A stretch of 64,000 bases of DNA, taken from Streptomyces sp. NBC_01428 (GTDB lineage: Bacteria > Actinomycetota > Actinomycetes > Streptomycetales > Streptomycetaceae). The notes under the pieces are model-generated. The model saw only the letters and a list, made by a program, of their open reading frames with translations. It was not told where the DNA came from and did no database searches. Of this stretch, positions 9,352 through 17,866 are shown piece by piece; the first letter of the stretch is position 1, and every line of letters begins with the position of its first letter. The stretch is from positions 4,092,001-4,156,000 of the forward strand of contig NZ_CP109499.1 in the NCBI RefSeq assembly GCF_036231965.1. Direction: 5' to 3'. The position numbers and the translations under genes are program-made.

Positions 9352-9360
9352 TTGTCCACA
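9352..9360 (+). promoter_or_regulatory. DnaA-box match TTGTCCACA
   Basis: An exact match to the Streptomyces DnaA box lies in the recQ upstream region. A second exact copy, sharing 14 bases (TTGTCCACAGGCTG), lies at 11216-11224 inside nuoN. Function is unproven. Confidence 0.35.
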
Positions 9361-9390
9361 GGCTGCGACCGCCCGACTTCCCTACGCAGC

Positions 9391-9450
9391 GAAAAGCGTC
9401 GGAATGCTTCGGAAGACGCCAGAAGACGTCAGAAGTCGTCAGAACGTGTT
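9391..9450 (-). repeat. Six 10-bp tandem units upstream of recQ
   Basis: Successive ten-base units read GAAAAGCGTC, GGAATGCTTC, GGAAGACGCC, AGAAGACGTC, AGAAGTCGTC, AGAACGTGTT, with a consensus near RGAAGNCGTC. The spacing equals one helical turn. They lie 111-170 bases upstream of the recQ start. This 310-base gap (9281-9590) holds no gene; the repeats, a DnaA-box match and the nuo terminator are its visible contents. Confidence 0.55.
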
Positions 9451-9535
9451 CGGCCCGCGACCGACGCCCGCCGCGGACTCGGCCCGCCCGCGCACTCGGC
9501 CCACGGGCTGCCGGCCTCACGGGGCCCACGCGAAC

Positions 9536-9576
9536 GGGCCGGGCCCCGCTCCCGGAGAGGGAGCGGGGCCCGGCCC
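9536..9576 (-). terminator. 18-bp perfect hairpin ending the nuo operon
   Basis: GGGCCGGGCCCCGCTCCC pairs exactly with GGGAGCGGGGCCCGGCCC around a five-base loop, 14 bases after the nuoN stop on the minus strand. It is the strongest hairpin in the window and the expected terminator of nuoA-N. Confidence 0.75.
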
Positions 9577-9590
9577 GTGGGACGCGGTGT

Positions 9591-11249
9591 TCAGCGCACG
9601 AAGACCCCGGCCTGACCGGCCAGGTCCAGGAAGTACTGCGGTGCCACACCCAGCACCAGCGTGACCACCACGCCCACCGCGATGGCGGTCATGGTCAGCG
9701 GCGACGGCACGGCGACCGTCGGCCCCTCGGGCTTCGGCTCGCTGAAGAACATCAGCACGATCACACGGATGTAGAAGAACGCGGCGATCGCCGACGAGAT
9801 CACACCGACCACGACCAGCGCGCCCGCGCCGCCCTCCGCCGCCGCCTTGAACACGGCGAACTTTCCGGCGAACCCTGAGGTCAGCGGAATGCCGGCGAAG
9901 GCGAGCAGGAAGATCGCGAACACGGCGGCCACCAACGGTGACCTGCGTCCGAGCCCCGCCCACTTGGACAGGTGCGTGGCCTCGCCTCCCGCGTCCCGGA
10001 CGAGCGTGACGACGGCGAAGGCGCCGATCGTGACGAACGAGTACGCGCCGAGGTAGAAGAGCACCGAGGAGACGCCGTCGGGCGACGTCGCGATGACACC
10101 CGCGAGGATGAATCCCGCGTGCGCGATCGACGAGTACGCCAGCAGCCGCTTGATGTCGGTCTGGGTGATCGCGACGATCGCGCCGCCCAGCATGGTGACG
10201 ATCGCCACCGCCCACATGACCGGCCGCCAGTCCCAGCGCAGGCCCGGCAGGACGACGTACAGCAGGCGCAGCAGCGCGCCGAACGCGGCCACCTTCGTCG
10301 CCGCCGCCATGAAGCCGGTGACCGGGGTCGGCGCTCCCTGGTAGACGTCCGGTGTCCACATGTGGAAGGGCACCGCGCCGACCTTGAAGAGCAGGCCCAT
10401 GACGATCAGGGCGGTGCCGATGAGCAGCAGGACGTCGTTGCCCATGGTGCCGGCGAGCGCGGGGTCGACGCTGGTGATCGTGCCGTCGACGACCTGCGAG
10501 ATCGTCGCGTACGACACGGAGCCGGCGTAGCCGTACAGCAGGGCGATGCCGAAGAGGGTGAACGCCGAGGCGAAGGCGCCGAGCAGGAAGTACTTCACCG
10601 CGGCCTCCTGCGACATGAGCCGCTTGCGGCGGGCCAGGGCGCAGAGCAGGTACAGCGGGAGCGAGAAGACCTCCAGCGCGATGAACAGCGTCAGCAGGTC
10701 GTTGGCCGCCGGGAAGACCAGCATGCCGCTGATCGCGAAGAGCAGCAGCGGGAACACCTCGGTGGTGGTGAACCCGGCCTTCACGGCCGCCTTCTCGCTG
10801 TCGCTGCCCGGCACGGACGCGGCCTGCGCGGCGAAGGAGTCGACGCGGTTGCCGTGCGCCTCGGGGTCGAGGCGCCGCTCGGCGAAGGTGAACACGCCGA
10901 GCAGTCCGACCAGCAGGATCGTGCCCTGGAGGAACAGGGCCGGTCCGTCGACCGCGACGGCTCCCATCGCGGCGATGTGCGCCTTGGTGGTGCCGTATCC
11001 ACCGGCCGCGAGCGCCACCACCGCGGCGAACGCGGCGGCGAGTGCGACGACGGAGACGAACAGTTGTGCGTAGTAGCGGGACTTGCGCGGCACGAAGGCC
11101 TCGACCAGGACCCCGATGATCGCGGCGCCGAGAATGATCAAGACGGGGGACAATTGCCCGTATTCGATCTTCGGTGCGTTGATCTTGGGGATCGGGCCGG
11201 CCGCGACTGCCGCCGTTGTCCACAGGCTGTGGACGGCTGATGCGCTCAC
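9591..11249 (-). CDS. nuoN: NADH-quinone oxidoreductase subunit N
   Basis: 552 residues. An antiporter-like membrane subunit of complex I, one of three proton-pumping channels, with about 14 membrane helices. The family signature is seen in KVGAVPFHMWTPDVYQGAPTPVTGF, with the conserved Lys in the channel, and DIKRLLAYSSIAHAGFIL. It is the last gene of the operon; its GTG start overlaps the nuoM stop by four bases. The first 35 residues are a longer than usual N-terminal segment, and a DnaA-box-like sequence happens to lie in it. A hairpin follows the stop. Confidence 0.96.
   Translation of the reverse strand: MSASAVHSLWTTAAVAAGPIPKINAPKIEYGQLSPVLIILGAAIIGVLVEAFVPRKSRYYAQLFVSVVALAAAFAAVVALAAGGYGTTKAHIAAMGAVAVDGPALFLQGTILLVGLLGVFTFAERRLDPEAHGNRVDSFAAQAASVPGSDSEKAAVKAGFTTTEVFPLLLFAISGMLVFPAANDLLTLFIALEVFSLPLYLLCALARRKRLMSQEAAVKYFLLGAFASAFTLFGIALLYGYAGSVSYATISQVVDGTITSVDPALAGTMGNDVLLLIGTALIVMGLLFKVGAVPFHMWTPDVYQGAPTPVTGFMAAATKVAAFGALLRLLYVVLPGLRWDWRPVMWAVAIVTMLGGAIVAITQTDIKRLLAYSSIAHAGFILAGVIATSPDGVSSVLFYLGAYSFVTIGAFAVVTLVRDAGGEATHLSKWAGLGRRSPLVAAVFAIFLLAFAGIPLTSGFAGKFAVFKAAAEGGAGALVVVGVISSAIAAFFYIRVIVLMFFSEPKPEGPTVAVPSPLTMTAIAVGVVVTLVLGVAPQYFLDLAGQAGVFVR
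11216..11235 (+). promoter_or_regulatory. DnaA-box match with inverted partner inside nuoN
   Basis: TTGTCCACA at 11216-11224 is followed five bases on by TGTGGACGG, a 7/9 match to the reverse complement, giving an inverted pair. It lies in codons 6-12 of nuoN and shares 14 bases with the site at 9352. Confidence 0.3.
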
Positions 11250-12817
11250 TTGGCCGCCTCCACCTCGGGCTGGGGGTCCGTCTTGTGTACGTCTGACATG
11301 GTCTGCTTGACCGCCGGGTTGACGATGTCGGTGACCGGCTTCGGGTAGACGCCCAGGAAGATCAGCAGTGCGATCAGCGGGGCGACCACCAGGAGCTCGC
11401 GCACCCTGAGGTCCGGCATCTCGGCGACCTCCGCCTTGACCGGGCCCGTCATCGTCCGCTGGTACAGGACGAGGGTGTAGAGCGCGGCGAGGACGATGCC
11501 GAAGGTGGCGATGATGCCGACGACGGGGTAGCGCGTGAACGTGCCCACCAGGACCAGGAATTCACTCACGAAGGGCGCGAGCCCCGGGAGCGAGAGGGTC
11601 GCGAGACCGCCGATCAGGAACGTGCCCGCGAGCACCGGGGCGACCTTCTGCACCCCTCCGTAGTCGGCGATGAGGCGCGAACCACGACGCGAGATCAGGA
11701 AGCCGGCCACCAGCATCAGGGCGGCCGTCGAGATCCCGTGGTTGACCATGTAGAGCGTCGCGCCCGACTGGCCCTGGGTGGTCATCGCGAAGATGCCCAG
11801 GATGATGAAGCCGAAGTGCGAGATCGACGCGTACGCGACCAGCCGCTTGATGTCCCGCTGTCCGACCGCGAGCAGCGCACCGTAGATGATGCTGATCAGC
11901 GCCAGGACGAGGATCACGGGCGTCGCCCACTTGCTGGCCTCCGGGAAGAGCTGGAGGCAGAAGCGGAGCATCGCGAAGGTGCCGACCTTGTCGACGACCG
12001 CCGTGATCAGCACCGCGACCGGGGCGGTGGCCTCACCCATGGCGTTGGGCAGCCAGGTGTGCAGCGGCCACAGCGGCGCCTTCACCGCGAAGGCGAAGAA
12101 GAAGCCGAGGAACAGCCACCGCTCGGTGCTGGTCGCCATGTGCAGCGATCCGTCGGCCCGGGCCTGGACGATCTCCTGGAGCGAGAAGTTCCCCGCCACC
12201 ACGTACAGCCCGATCACCGCGGCCAGCATGATGAGGCCGCCGACCAGGTTGTAGAGGAGGAACTTCACCGCGGCGTACGAGCGTTGGGTCGCCGCCGCCT
12301 CGTCGCCGTGCTCGTGGGCACGGTCCCCGAAGCCGCCGATGAGGAAGTACATCGGGATGAGCATGGCTTCGAAGAAGATGTAGAAGAGGAAGACGTCGGT
12401 GGCCTCGAAGGAGATGATCACCATCGCCTCGACGGCCAGGATCAGGGCGAAGAAGCCCTGCGTCGGCCGCCACCGCTTGTTGCCGGTCTCCTGCGGGTCG
12501 GCGTCGTGCCAGCCCGCCAGGATCACGAACGGCATCAGCAGCGCGGTGAGCGCGACGAGCGCCACCCCGATGCCGTCCACACCCAGCTCGTACCGCACAC
12601 CGAAGTCCGCGATCCAGGCGTGCGATTCGGTGAGCTGGTAACGGTCACCGCCCGGGTCGAAGCGCACCAGGGTGACCACGGCGAGCGCCAGGGTGCCCAG
12701 GGAGACCACCAGCGCGAGCCACTTGGCGGCGACGCGCCGTGCGGCCGGCACGGCGGCCGTGGCGATCGCCCCGAGGGCCGGGAGCACCGCCGTCGCTGTC
12801 AGTAGAGGAAAGGACAT
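11246..12817 (-). CDS. nuoM: NADH-quinone oxidoreductase subunit M
   Basis: 523 residues, an antiporter-like complex I membrane subunit. The conserved Glu of helix 5 lies in FFEAMLIPMYFLIGG, and the pump Lys/proline region in FAVKAPLWPLHTWLPNAMGEATAPVAVL and RDIKRLVAYASISHFGF. The stop overlaps the nuoN start by four bases, and nuoL ends five bases upstream, so translation is coupled. Confidence 0.96.
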   Translation of the reverse strand: MSFPLLTATAVLPALGAIATAAVPAARRVAAKWLALVVSLGTLALAVVTLVRFDPGGDRYQLTESHAWIADFGVRYELGVDGIGVALVALTALLMPFVILAGWHDADPQETGNKRWRPTQGFFALILAVEAMVIISFEATDVFLFYIFFEAMLIPMYFLIGGFGDRAHEHGDEAAATQRSYAAVKFLLYNLVGGLIMLAAVIGLYVVAGNFSLQEIVQARADGSLHMATSTERWLFLGFFFAFAVKAPLWPLHTWLPNAMGEATAPVAVLITAVVDKVGTFAMLRFCLQLFPEASKWATPVILVLALISIIYGALLAVGQRDIKRLVAYASISHFGFIILGIFAMTTQGQSGATLYMVNHGISTAALMLVAGFLISRRGSRLIADYGGVQKVAPVLAGTFLIGGLATLSLPGLAPFVSEFLVLVGTFTRYPVVGIIATFGIVLAALYTLVLYQRTMTGPVKAEVAEMPDLRVRELLVVAPLIALLIFLGVYPKPVTDIVNPAVKQTMSDVHKTDPQPEVEAAK

Positions 12818-12822
12818 CGGTA

Positions 12823-14736
12823 TCAGACCGCCCTCATCAGCAGGGTCGCGGCGACGAGGATGGCCGCACCGCCGAACATCGAGACCGCGTAACTGCGCGC
12901 ATAGCCGTTCTGCAGCTTGCGCAGCCGCCCGGAGAGGCCGCCCACCGAGGCCGCCGTTCCGTTGACGACCCCGTCGACCAGCGTGTGGTCGACGTACACC
13001 AGGGAGCGGGTGAGGTGCTCACCGCCGCGTACCAGCACGACGTGGTTGAAGTCGTCCTGGTACAGGTCGCGTCGGGCCGCCCGGGTGAGTACGGAGCCGC
13101 GCGGGGCGACGACCGGGACGGAGCTGCGGCCGTACTGGAGGTAGGCGATACCCGCGCCGACGACCAGCAGCACCATCGTGGCCACCGTGACCGTGAGGGC
13201 GCTGACGGGCGAGTCCCCCTCGGAGTGCCCGGTGACCGGCTCCAGCCAGTGCAGGAAGCGGTCGCCGATGCTGAAGAAACCGCCCGCGAAGACCGACCCG
13301 AAGGCCAGCACGATCATGGGGATCGTCATGGAACGGGGCGACTCGTGCGGGTGCGGCTCGTGGCCGTCCGCGTCGGGGCGCCAGCGCTTCTCTCCGAAGA
13401 ACGTCATGATCATCACGCGCGTCATGTAGTACGCGGTGATCGCGGCGCCCAGCAGGGCCACGCTGCCGAGGATCCAGCCCTCGGTACCGCCCTTGGCGAA
13501 GGCCGCCTCGATGATCTTGTCCTTGGAGAAGAAGCCGGACAGGCCCGGGAAGCCGATGATCGCGAGGTAGCCGAGGCCGAACGTCACGAACGTGACCGGC
13601 ATGTACTTCCGCAGACCGCCGAACTTCCGCATGTCCACCTCGTCGTTCATGCCGTGCATGACCGAACCGGCGCCGAGGAAGAGCCCGGCCTTGAAGAAGC
13701 CGTGCGTCACCAGGTGCATGATCGCGAAGACGTAGCCGATGGGGCCGAGGCCCGCGGCGAGCACCATGTAGCCGATCTGCGACATGGTCGAGCCGGCCAG
13801 CGCCTTCTTGATGTCGTCCTTCGCGCAACCGACGATCGCACCGAACAGGAGGGTGACCCCGCCCACCACGGTGACGACGAGCTGGGCGTCGGGCGCCGCG
13901 TTGAACACGTTGGCCGAACGCACGATCAGGTACACACCGGCGGTCACCATGGTCGCGGCGTGGATGAGGGCCGAGACCGGGGTCGGGCCCTCCATCGCGT
14001 CCCCGAGCCAGGACTGCAGCGGCACCTGGGCCGACTTGCCGCAGGCCGCGAGGAGCAGCATCAGGGCGACAGCGGTGAGCTTGCCCTCACTGGCGTCCCC
14101 GACCAGGCCCGGGTGCTCCTCGGTGCCGAGCACCGGCCCGAAGGCGAAGGTCCCGAAGGTCGTGAACATCAGCATGATGGCGATGGACAGGCCCATGTCG
14201 CCGACGCGGTTGACCAGGAAGGCCTTCTTCGCGGCGGTGGCGGCGCTGGGCTTGTGCTGCCAGAAACCGATCAGCAGATACGAGGCGAGACCGACGCCCT
14301 CCCAGCCGACGTACAGCAACAGGTAGTTGTCGGCGAGGACGAGCAGCAGCATCGCCGCCAGGAACAGGTTCAGATAGCCGAAGAAACGGCGGCGGCGCTC
14401 GTCGTGCTCCATGTACCCGATCGAGTACAGGTGGATGAGCGAGCCGACGCCGGTGATCAGCAGCACGAACGTCATCGACAGCTGGTCGAGCTGGAAGCCG
14501 ACGTCCGCGCGGAAGCCCCCGACGGGGATCCAGGTGAACAGGTGCTGGGTCAGGGACCGGTCCTCGGCGCCCTTCCCCAGCATGTCGGCGAAGAGCACGG
14601 CGCCGATCACGAAGGAGGCCGCCGCGAGCGCGGTGCCGATCCAGTGGCCGACGGCGTCCAGCCGCCGGCCGCCGCACAGCAGTACGGCCGCTCCGAGCAG
14701 AGGCGCCGCGACGAGCAGCGCAATCAGGTTCTCCAC
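12823..14736 (-). CDS. nuoL: NADH-quinone oxidoreductase subunit L
   Basis: 637 residues, the most distal antiporter-like subunit of complex I, whose long lateral helix near the C terminus lies along the membrane arm. Typical segments are LYSIGYMEHDERRRRFFGYLN, YVGWEGVGLASYLLIGFW, GKSAQVPLQSWLGDAMEGPTPVSALIHAATMV and DDIKKALAGSTMSQIGYM. Its ATG start lies 14 bases after the nuoK stop. Confidence 0.96.
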   Translation of the reverse strand: MENLIALLVAAPLLGAAVLLCGGRRLDAVGHWIGTALAAASFVIGAVLFADMLGKGAEDRSLTQHLFTWIPVGGFRADVGFQLDQLSMTFVLLITGVGSLIHLYSIGYMEHDERRRRFFGYLNLFLAAMLLLVLADNYLLLYVGWEGVGLASYLLIGFWQHKPSAATAAKKAFLVNRVGDMGLSIAIMLMFTTFGTFAFGPVLGTEEHPGLVGDASEGKLTAVALMLLLAACGKSAQVPLQSWLGDAMEGPTPVSALIHAATMVTAGVYLIVRSANVFNAAPDAQLVVTVVGGVTLLFGAIVGCAKDDIKKALAGSTMSQIGYMVLAAGLGPIGYVFAIMHLVTHGFFKAGLFLGAGSVMHGMNDEVDMRKFGGLRKYMPVTFVTFGLGYLAIIGFPGLSGFFSKDKIIEAAFAKGGTEGWILGSVALLGAAITAYYMTRVMIMTFFGEKRWRPDADGHEPHPHESPRSMTIPMIVLAFGSVFAGGFFSIGDRFLHWLEPVTGHSEGDSPVSALTVTVATMVLLVVGAGIAYLQYGRSSVPVVAPRGSVLTRAARRDLYQDDFNHVVLVRGGEHLTRSLVYVDHTLVDGVVNGTAASVGGLSGRLRKLQNGYARSYAVSMFGGAAILVAATLLMRAV

Positions 14737-14750
14737 GATTCAGCGACCCC

Positions 14751-15050
14751 TTACAGCTTCATCAGGCTGGCGTCGTCGACCGAGGCCGAGTGGCGGGAAC
14801 GGAACAGCGACACGATGATCGCGAGCCCGACCACGACCTCCGCGGCGGCGACGACCATCGTGAAGAAGGCGAAGATCTGGCCGTCGAGATTGCCGTGCAG
14901 GCGGGAGAAGGCGACGAACGCGAGGTTGCAGGCGTTGAGCATCAGCTCGATGCACATGAACACCACGATCGCGTTCCGCCTGATCAGCACACCGGTGGCG
15001 CCGATCGTGAACAAAAGGGCGGCGAGATAGAGGTAGTTGACCGGATTCAC
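14751..15050 (-). CDS. nuoK: NADH-quinone oxidoreductase subunit K
   Basis: 99 residues with three membrane helices. The membrane Glu residues that belong to the proton path are visible in VFMCIELMLNACNLAFVAFSR and VVAAAEVVVGLAIIVSLFR. It overlaps the end of nuoJ by four bases. Confidence 0.95.
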   Translation of the reverse strand: MNPVNYLYLAALLFTIGATGVLIRRNAIVVFMCIELMLNACNLAFVAFSRLHGNLDGQIFAFFTMVVAAAEVVVGLAIIVSLFRSRHSASVDDASLMKL

Positions 15051-15862
15051 TTGGACGCCTCCTCCGTCTTCGTGCGCTCCAGGCGCTCCTCGGCGCGCTG
15101 TTCCAGCGCCTTCAGGTCGCTGAGCGCCTCGGTCGACACGTCACGGACCTGCCCGCGGTCGCGCAGCGTCTTCATGACGGTCAGCTCGGACGGCGTGCCG
15201 TCCGGGAGCAGGCCGGCGATGTCCACCGCGTTGTGCCGGGCGTAGACGCCGGGGGCCGGCAGCGGCGGTACGTGCTTGCCCTCACGGACGCGCTGCTCGG
15301 ACAGCTCGCGCTGCGTCTTGGGACGCTCGGTGCGCTCACGGTGCGTCAGCACCATGGCGCCGACGGCGGCCGTGATGAGCAGGGCGCCGGTGATCTCGAA
15401 GGCGAACACGTACTTCGTGAAGATGAGGGCGGCGAGGCCCTCAACGTTGCCGTTCGCGTTCGCCTTCGCCAGGCCGTCGAAGTCCTTGATGGACGCGTTG
15501 CCGATCCCGGCGAACAGCAGGACGCCGAAGCCCAGTCCGCAGACCAGGGCCAGCCAGCGCTGCCCCTTGATGGTCTCCTTCAGGGAGTCCGCCGCGGTGA
15601 CACCGACGAGCATGACGACGAAGAGGAACAGCATCATGATCGCGCCGGTGTAGACGACGATCTGGACGATGCCCAGGAAGTACGCGCCGTTGGCGAGGTA
15701 GAACACCGCCAGGATGATCATGGTCCCGGCGAGGCACAGCGCGCTGTGCACGGCCTTCCTCATGAAGACGGTGCACAGGGCGCCGATCACCGCGACCGTA
15801 CCGAGGACCCAGAACTGGAAGGCCTCACCGGTGGAGGTCGAGTACGCGGCCAGCTCGCTCAT
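15047..15862 (-). CDS. nuoJ: NADH-quinone oxidoreductase subunit J
   Basis: 271 residues with five predicted helices, including GIVQIVVYTGAIMMLFLFVVM, which contains the conserved pi-bulge helix of the coupling region. ATG 15862 starts MSELAAYSTSTGEAFQFWVLG and overlaps the nuoI stop by four bases. The C-terminal 80 residues are a hydrophilic, charged extension (RTERPKTQRELSEQRVREGK and onward) beyond the E. coli length, common in actinobacterial NuoJ. Confidence 0.95.
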   Translation of the reverse strand: MSELAAYSTSTGEAFQFWVLGTVAVIGALCTVFMRKAVHSALCLAGTMIILAVFYLANGAYFLGIVQIVVYTGAIMMLFLFVVMLVGVTAADSLKETIKGQRWLALVCGLGFGVLLFAGIGNASIKDFDGLAKANANGNVEGLAALIFTKYVFAFEITGALLITAAVGAMVLTHRERTERPKTQRELSEQRVREGKHVPPLPAPGVYARHNAVDIAGLLPDGTPSELTVMKTLRDRGQVRDVSTEALSDLKALEQRAEERLERTKTEEASK

Positions 15863-16500
15863 GCCTCCGCCCCCTTCTCGGCCGCCGAGCCCGAGGGGCT
15901 TCCCGAGGGGCTCCCCGACGGGTGGGACTCGCCCTTGGAGACGGCCGTCTGACGCTCGGTGCCGGGCGCCGCCTCGGTCACCAGACCCCGGTAGTAGTCC
16001 TGCTCGTCCGTGCCCGGGAAGATCGAGTGCGGCGAGTCGACCATGCCCTCCTCCAGACCGGCGAGCAGCTGCTCCTTGGTGTAGATGAGGTTGGCGCGGC
16101 TGCTGTCCGCGAGCTCGAACTCGTTCGTCATCGTCAGCGCGCGCGTGGGGCACGCCTCGATGCACAGGCCGCACAGGATGCAGCGGGCGTAGTTGATCTG
16201 GTAGACGCGGCCGTAGCGCTCGCCCGGGGAGTAGCGCTCCTCCTCGGTGTTGTCCGCGCCCTCCACATAGATGGCGTCCGCGGGGCAGGCCCAGGCGCAC
16301 AGCTCGCAGCCGACGCACTTCTCCAGGCCGTCCGGATGACGGTTGAGCTGGTGCCGGCCGTGGAACCGAGGCGCTGTGGTCTTCTGCTGCTCCGGGTACT
16401 GCTCGGTCAGCCGCTTCTTGAACATGGCCTTGAAGGTCACGCCGAAACCGGCGACGGGGTTCTGGAAACCCGGTTTGGTCTCCTTCGGCTCCTCAGCCAT
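15859..16500 (-). CDS. nuoI: NADH-quinone oxidoreductase subunit I
   Basis: 213 residues. The subunit holds two [4Fe-4S] clusters (N6a and N6b) that pass electrons to NuoB: CVGCELCAWACPADAIY and CILCGLCIEACPTRALT give all eight cysteines. ATG 16500 is preceded by AGGAGGGG and overlaps the nuoH end by eight bases. The C-terminal tail carries three PSGS-type repeats (SHPSGSPSGSPSGS), encoded by a short GC-rich direct repeat near 15890-15925; the tail is likely unstructured. Confidence 0.95.
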   Translation of the reverse strand: MAEEPKETKPGFQNPVAGFGVTFKAMFKKRLTEQYPEQQKTTAPRFHGRHQLNRHPDGLEKCVGCELCAWACPADAIYVEGADNTEEERYSPGERYGRVYQINYARCILCGLCIEACPTRALTMTNEFELADSSRANLIYTKEQLLAGLEEGMVDSPHSIFPGTDEQDYYRGLVTEAAPGTERQTAVSKGESHPSGSPSGSPSGSAAEKGAEA

Positions 16501-17866
16501 CGGACCCCTCCTTTCCGTCACGAGATCCGGCGATCGATCCGTCACTCGCAGTATCGGGCCCGCCACTGACAATCAACTCCCGCTCCCGGCGCGGGCTGCG
16601 CCGCGGTACCGGCGGCAGCTCCTGCCCGGGCAGCGGCGGCACGGGGAACCCGCCCGCCATCGGGTCGAAGGCGGCGGGTTCGGCGGGTACGTCCTCGGCC
16701 TTCTGCTTGTCGCGGAAGATGTCCGCCGCGAACGACAGCAACAGCAGGACGAGGACGCCTCCGCCCACGTACAGGGCGATGTCCGCGAAGTCGTAGTTCT
16801 CGTTGCGCAGCGTCCGGACGGTCGCGACGAGCATCAGCCAGACCACGGAGACCGGGATGAGGACCTTCCAGCCCAGCTTCATCAACTGGTCGTAGCGCAC
16901 ACGCGGCAGCGTGCCGCGCAGCCAGATGAAGAAGAACAGCAGCAACTGCACCTTCACCACGAACCAGAGCATCGGCCACCAGCCGTGGTTGGCGCCCTCC
17001 CAGAAGGTGCTGATCGGCCACGGGGCCCGCCAGCCGCCCAGGAAGAGCGTCGTCGAGACGGCCGAGACCGTCACCATGTTCACGTACTCGGCGAGCATGA
17101 ACAGCGCGAACTTGATGGACGAGTACTCGGTGTTGAAGCCACCGACGAGGTCGCCCTCGGACTCCGGCATGTCGAACGGGGCCCGGTTGGTCTCCCCCAC
17201 CATCGTGATGACGTAGATGATGAACGACACCGGCAGCAGCAGGATGTACCAGCGGTCGTGCTGCTGCTCGACGATCGTCGAGGTCGACATCGACCCTGAG
17301 TACAGGAACACCGAGGCGAACGCGGCACCCATGGCGATCTCGTACGAGATCATCTGCGCGCAGGACCGCAGGCCGCCCAGCAGCGGATAGGTCGATCCGG
17401 AGCTCCAGCCGGCGAGCACGATCCCGTAGATGCCCACCGAGGCCACCGCGAGGATGAAGAGCATCGCGATCGGGAGGTCGGTGAGCTGCATCGTGGTGCG
17501 CTGGCCGAAGATCGAGACCTGGTTGTCGGCGGGCCCGAAGGGGATCACCGCGATCGCCATGAACGCCGGGATGGCGGCGACGATCGGTGCGAGGACGTAG
17601 ACCACCTTGTCCGCGCGTTTGACGATGACGTCTTCCTTCAGCATCAGCTTGACGCCGTCGGCGAGCGACTGGAGCATCCCCCACGGACCGTGCCGGTTGG
17701 GGCCGATGCGCAGCTGCATCCAGGCGACGACCTTGCGCTCCCACACGATGGAGAACAGCACGGTCACCATCAGGAAGGCGAAGCAGAACACCGCCTTGAC
17801 GACGACCAGCCACCAGGGGTCCCGGCCGAACATCGAGAGGTCTTCAGCGGCGAGGTACGGCGTCAT
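16493..17866 (-). CDS. nuoH: NADH-quinone oxidoreductase subunit H
   Basis: 457 residues, about 100 longer than E. coli NuoH. The eight-helix membrane protein forms the quinone tunnel with NuoB and NuoD. Typical segments are VAWMQLRIGPNRHGPWGMLQS, RSCAQMISYEIAMGAA, ETNRAPFDMPESEGDLVGGFNTEYSS and RGTLPRVRYDQLMKLGWKVLIP. The extra length is a Pro/Glu/Ser-rich cytoplasmic tail, as in other actinobacteria. The start overlaps the nuoG stop by four bases. Confidence 0.96.
   Translation of the reverse strand: MTPYLAAEDLSMFGRDPWWLVVVKAVFCFAFLMVTVLFSIVWERKVVAWMQLRIGPNRHGPWGMLQSLADGVKLMLKEDVIVKRADKVVYVLAPIVAAIPAFMAIAVIPFGPADNQVSIFGQRTTMQLTDLPIAMLFILAVASVGIYGIVLAGWSSGSTYPLLGGLRSCAQMISYEIAMGAAFASVFLYSGSMSTSTIVEQQHDRWYILLLPVSFIIYVITMVGETNRAPFDMPESEGDLVGGFNTEYSSIKFALFMLAEYVNMVTVSAVSTTLFLGGWRAPWPISTFWEGANHGWWPMLWFVVKVQLLLFFFIWLRGTLPRVRYDQLMKLGWKVLIPVSVVWLMLVATVRTLRNENYDFADIALYVGGGVLVLLLLSFAADIFRDKQKAEDVPAEPAAFDPMAGGFPVPPLPGQELPPVPRRSPRRERELIVSGGPDTASDGSIAGSRDGKEGSDG

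Noticed and set aside
9281..9649. Longer RecQ start
   Set aside because: The upstream open sequence is not protein-like and contains phased DNA repeats and a DnaA-box match; ATG 9280 has a strong ribosome site.
15863..16318. Gene fusion between nuoI and nuoJ
   Set aside because: The extended frame over nuoI is out of frame with its ferredoxin motifs; nuoJ has its own start at 15862 with a four-base overlap.
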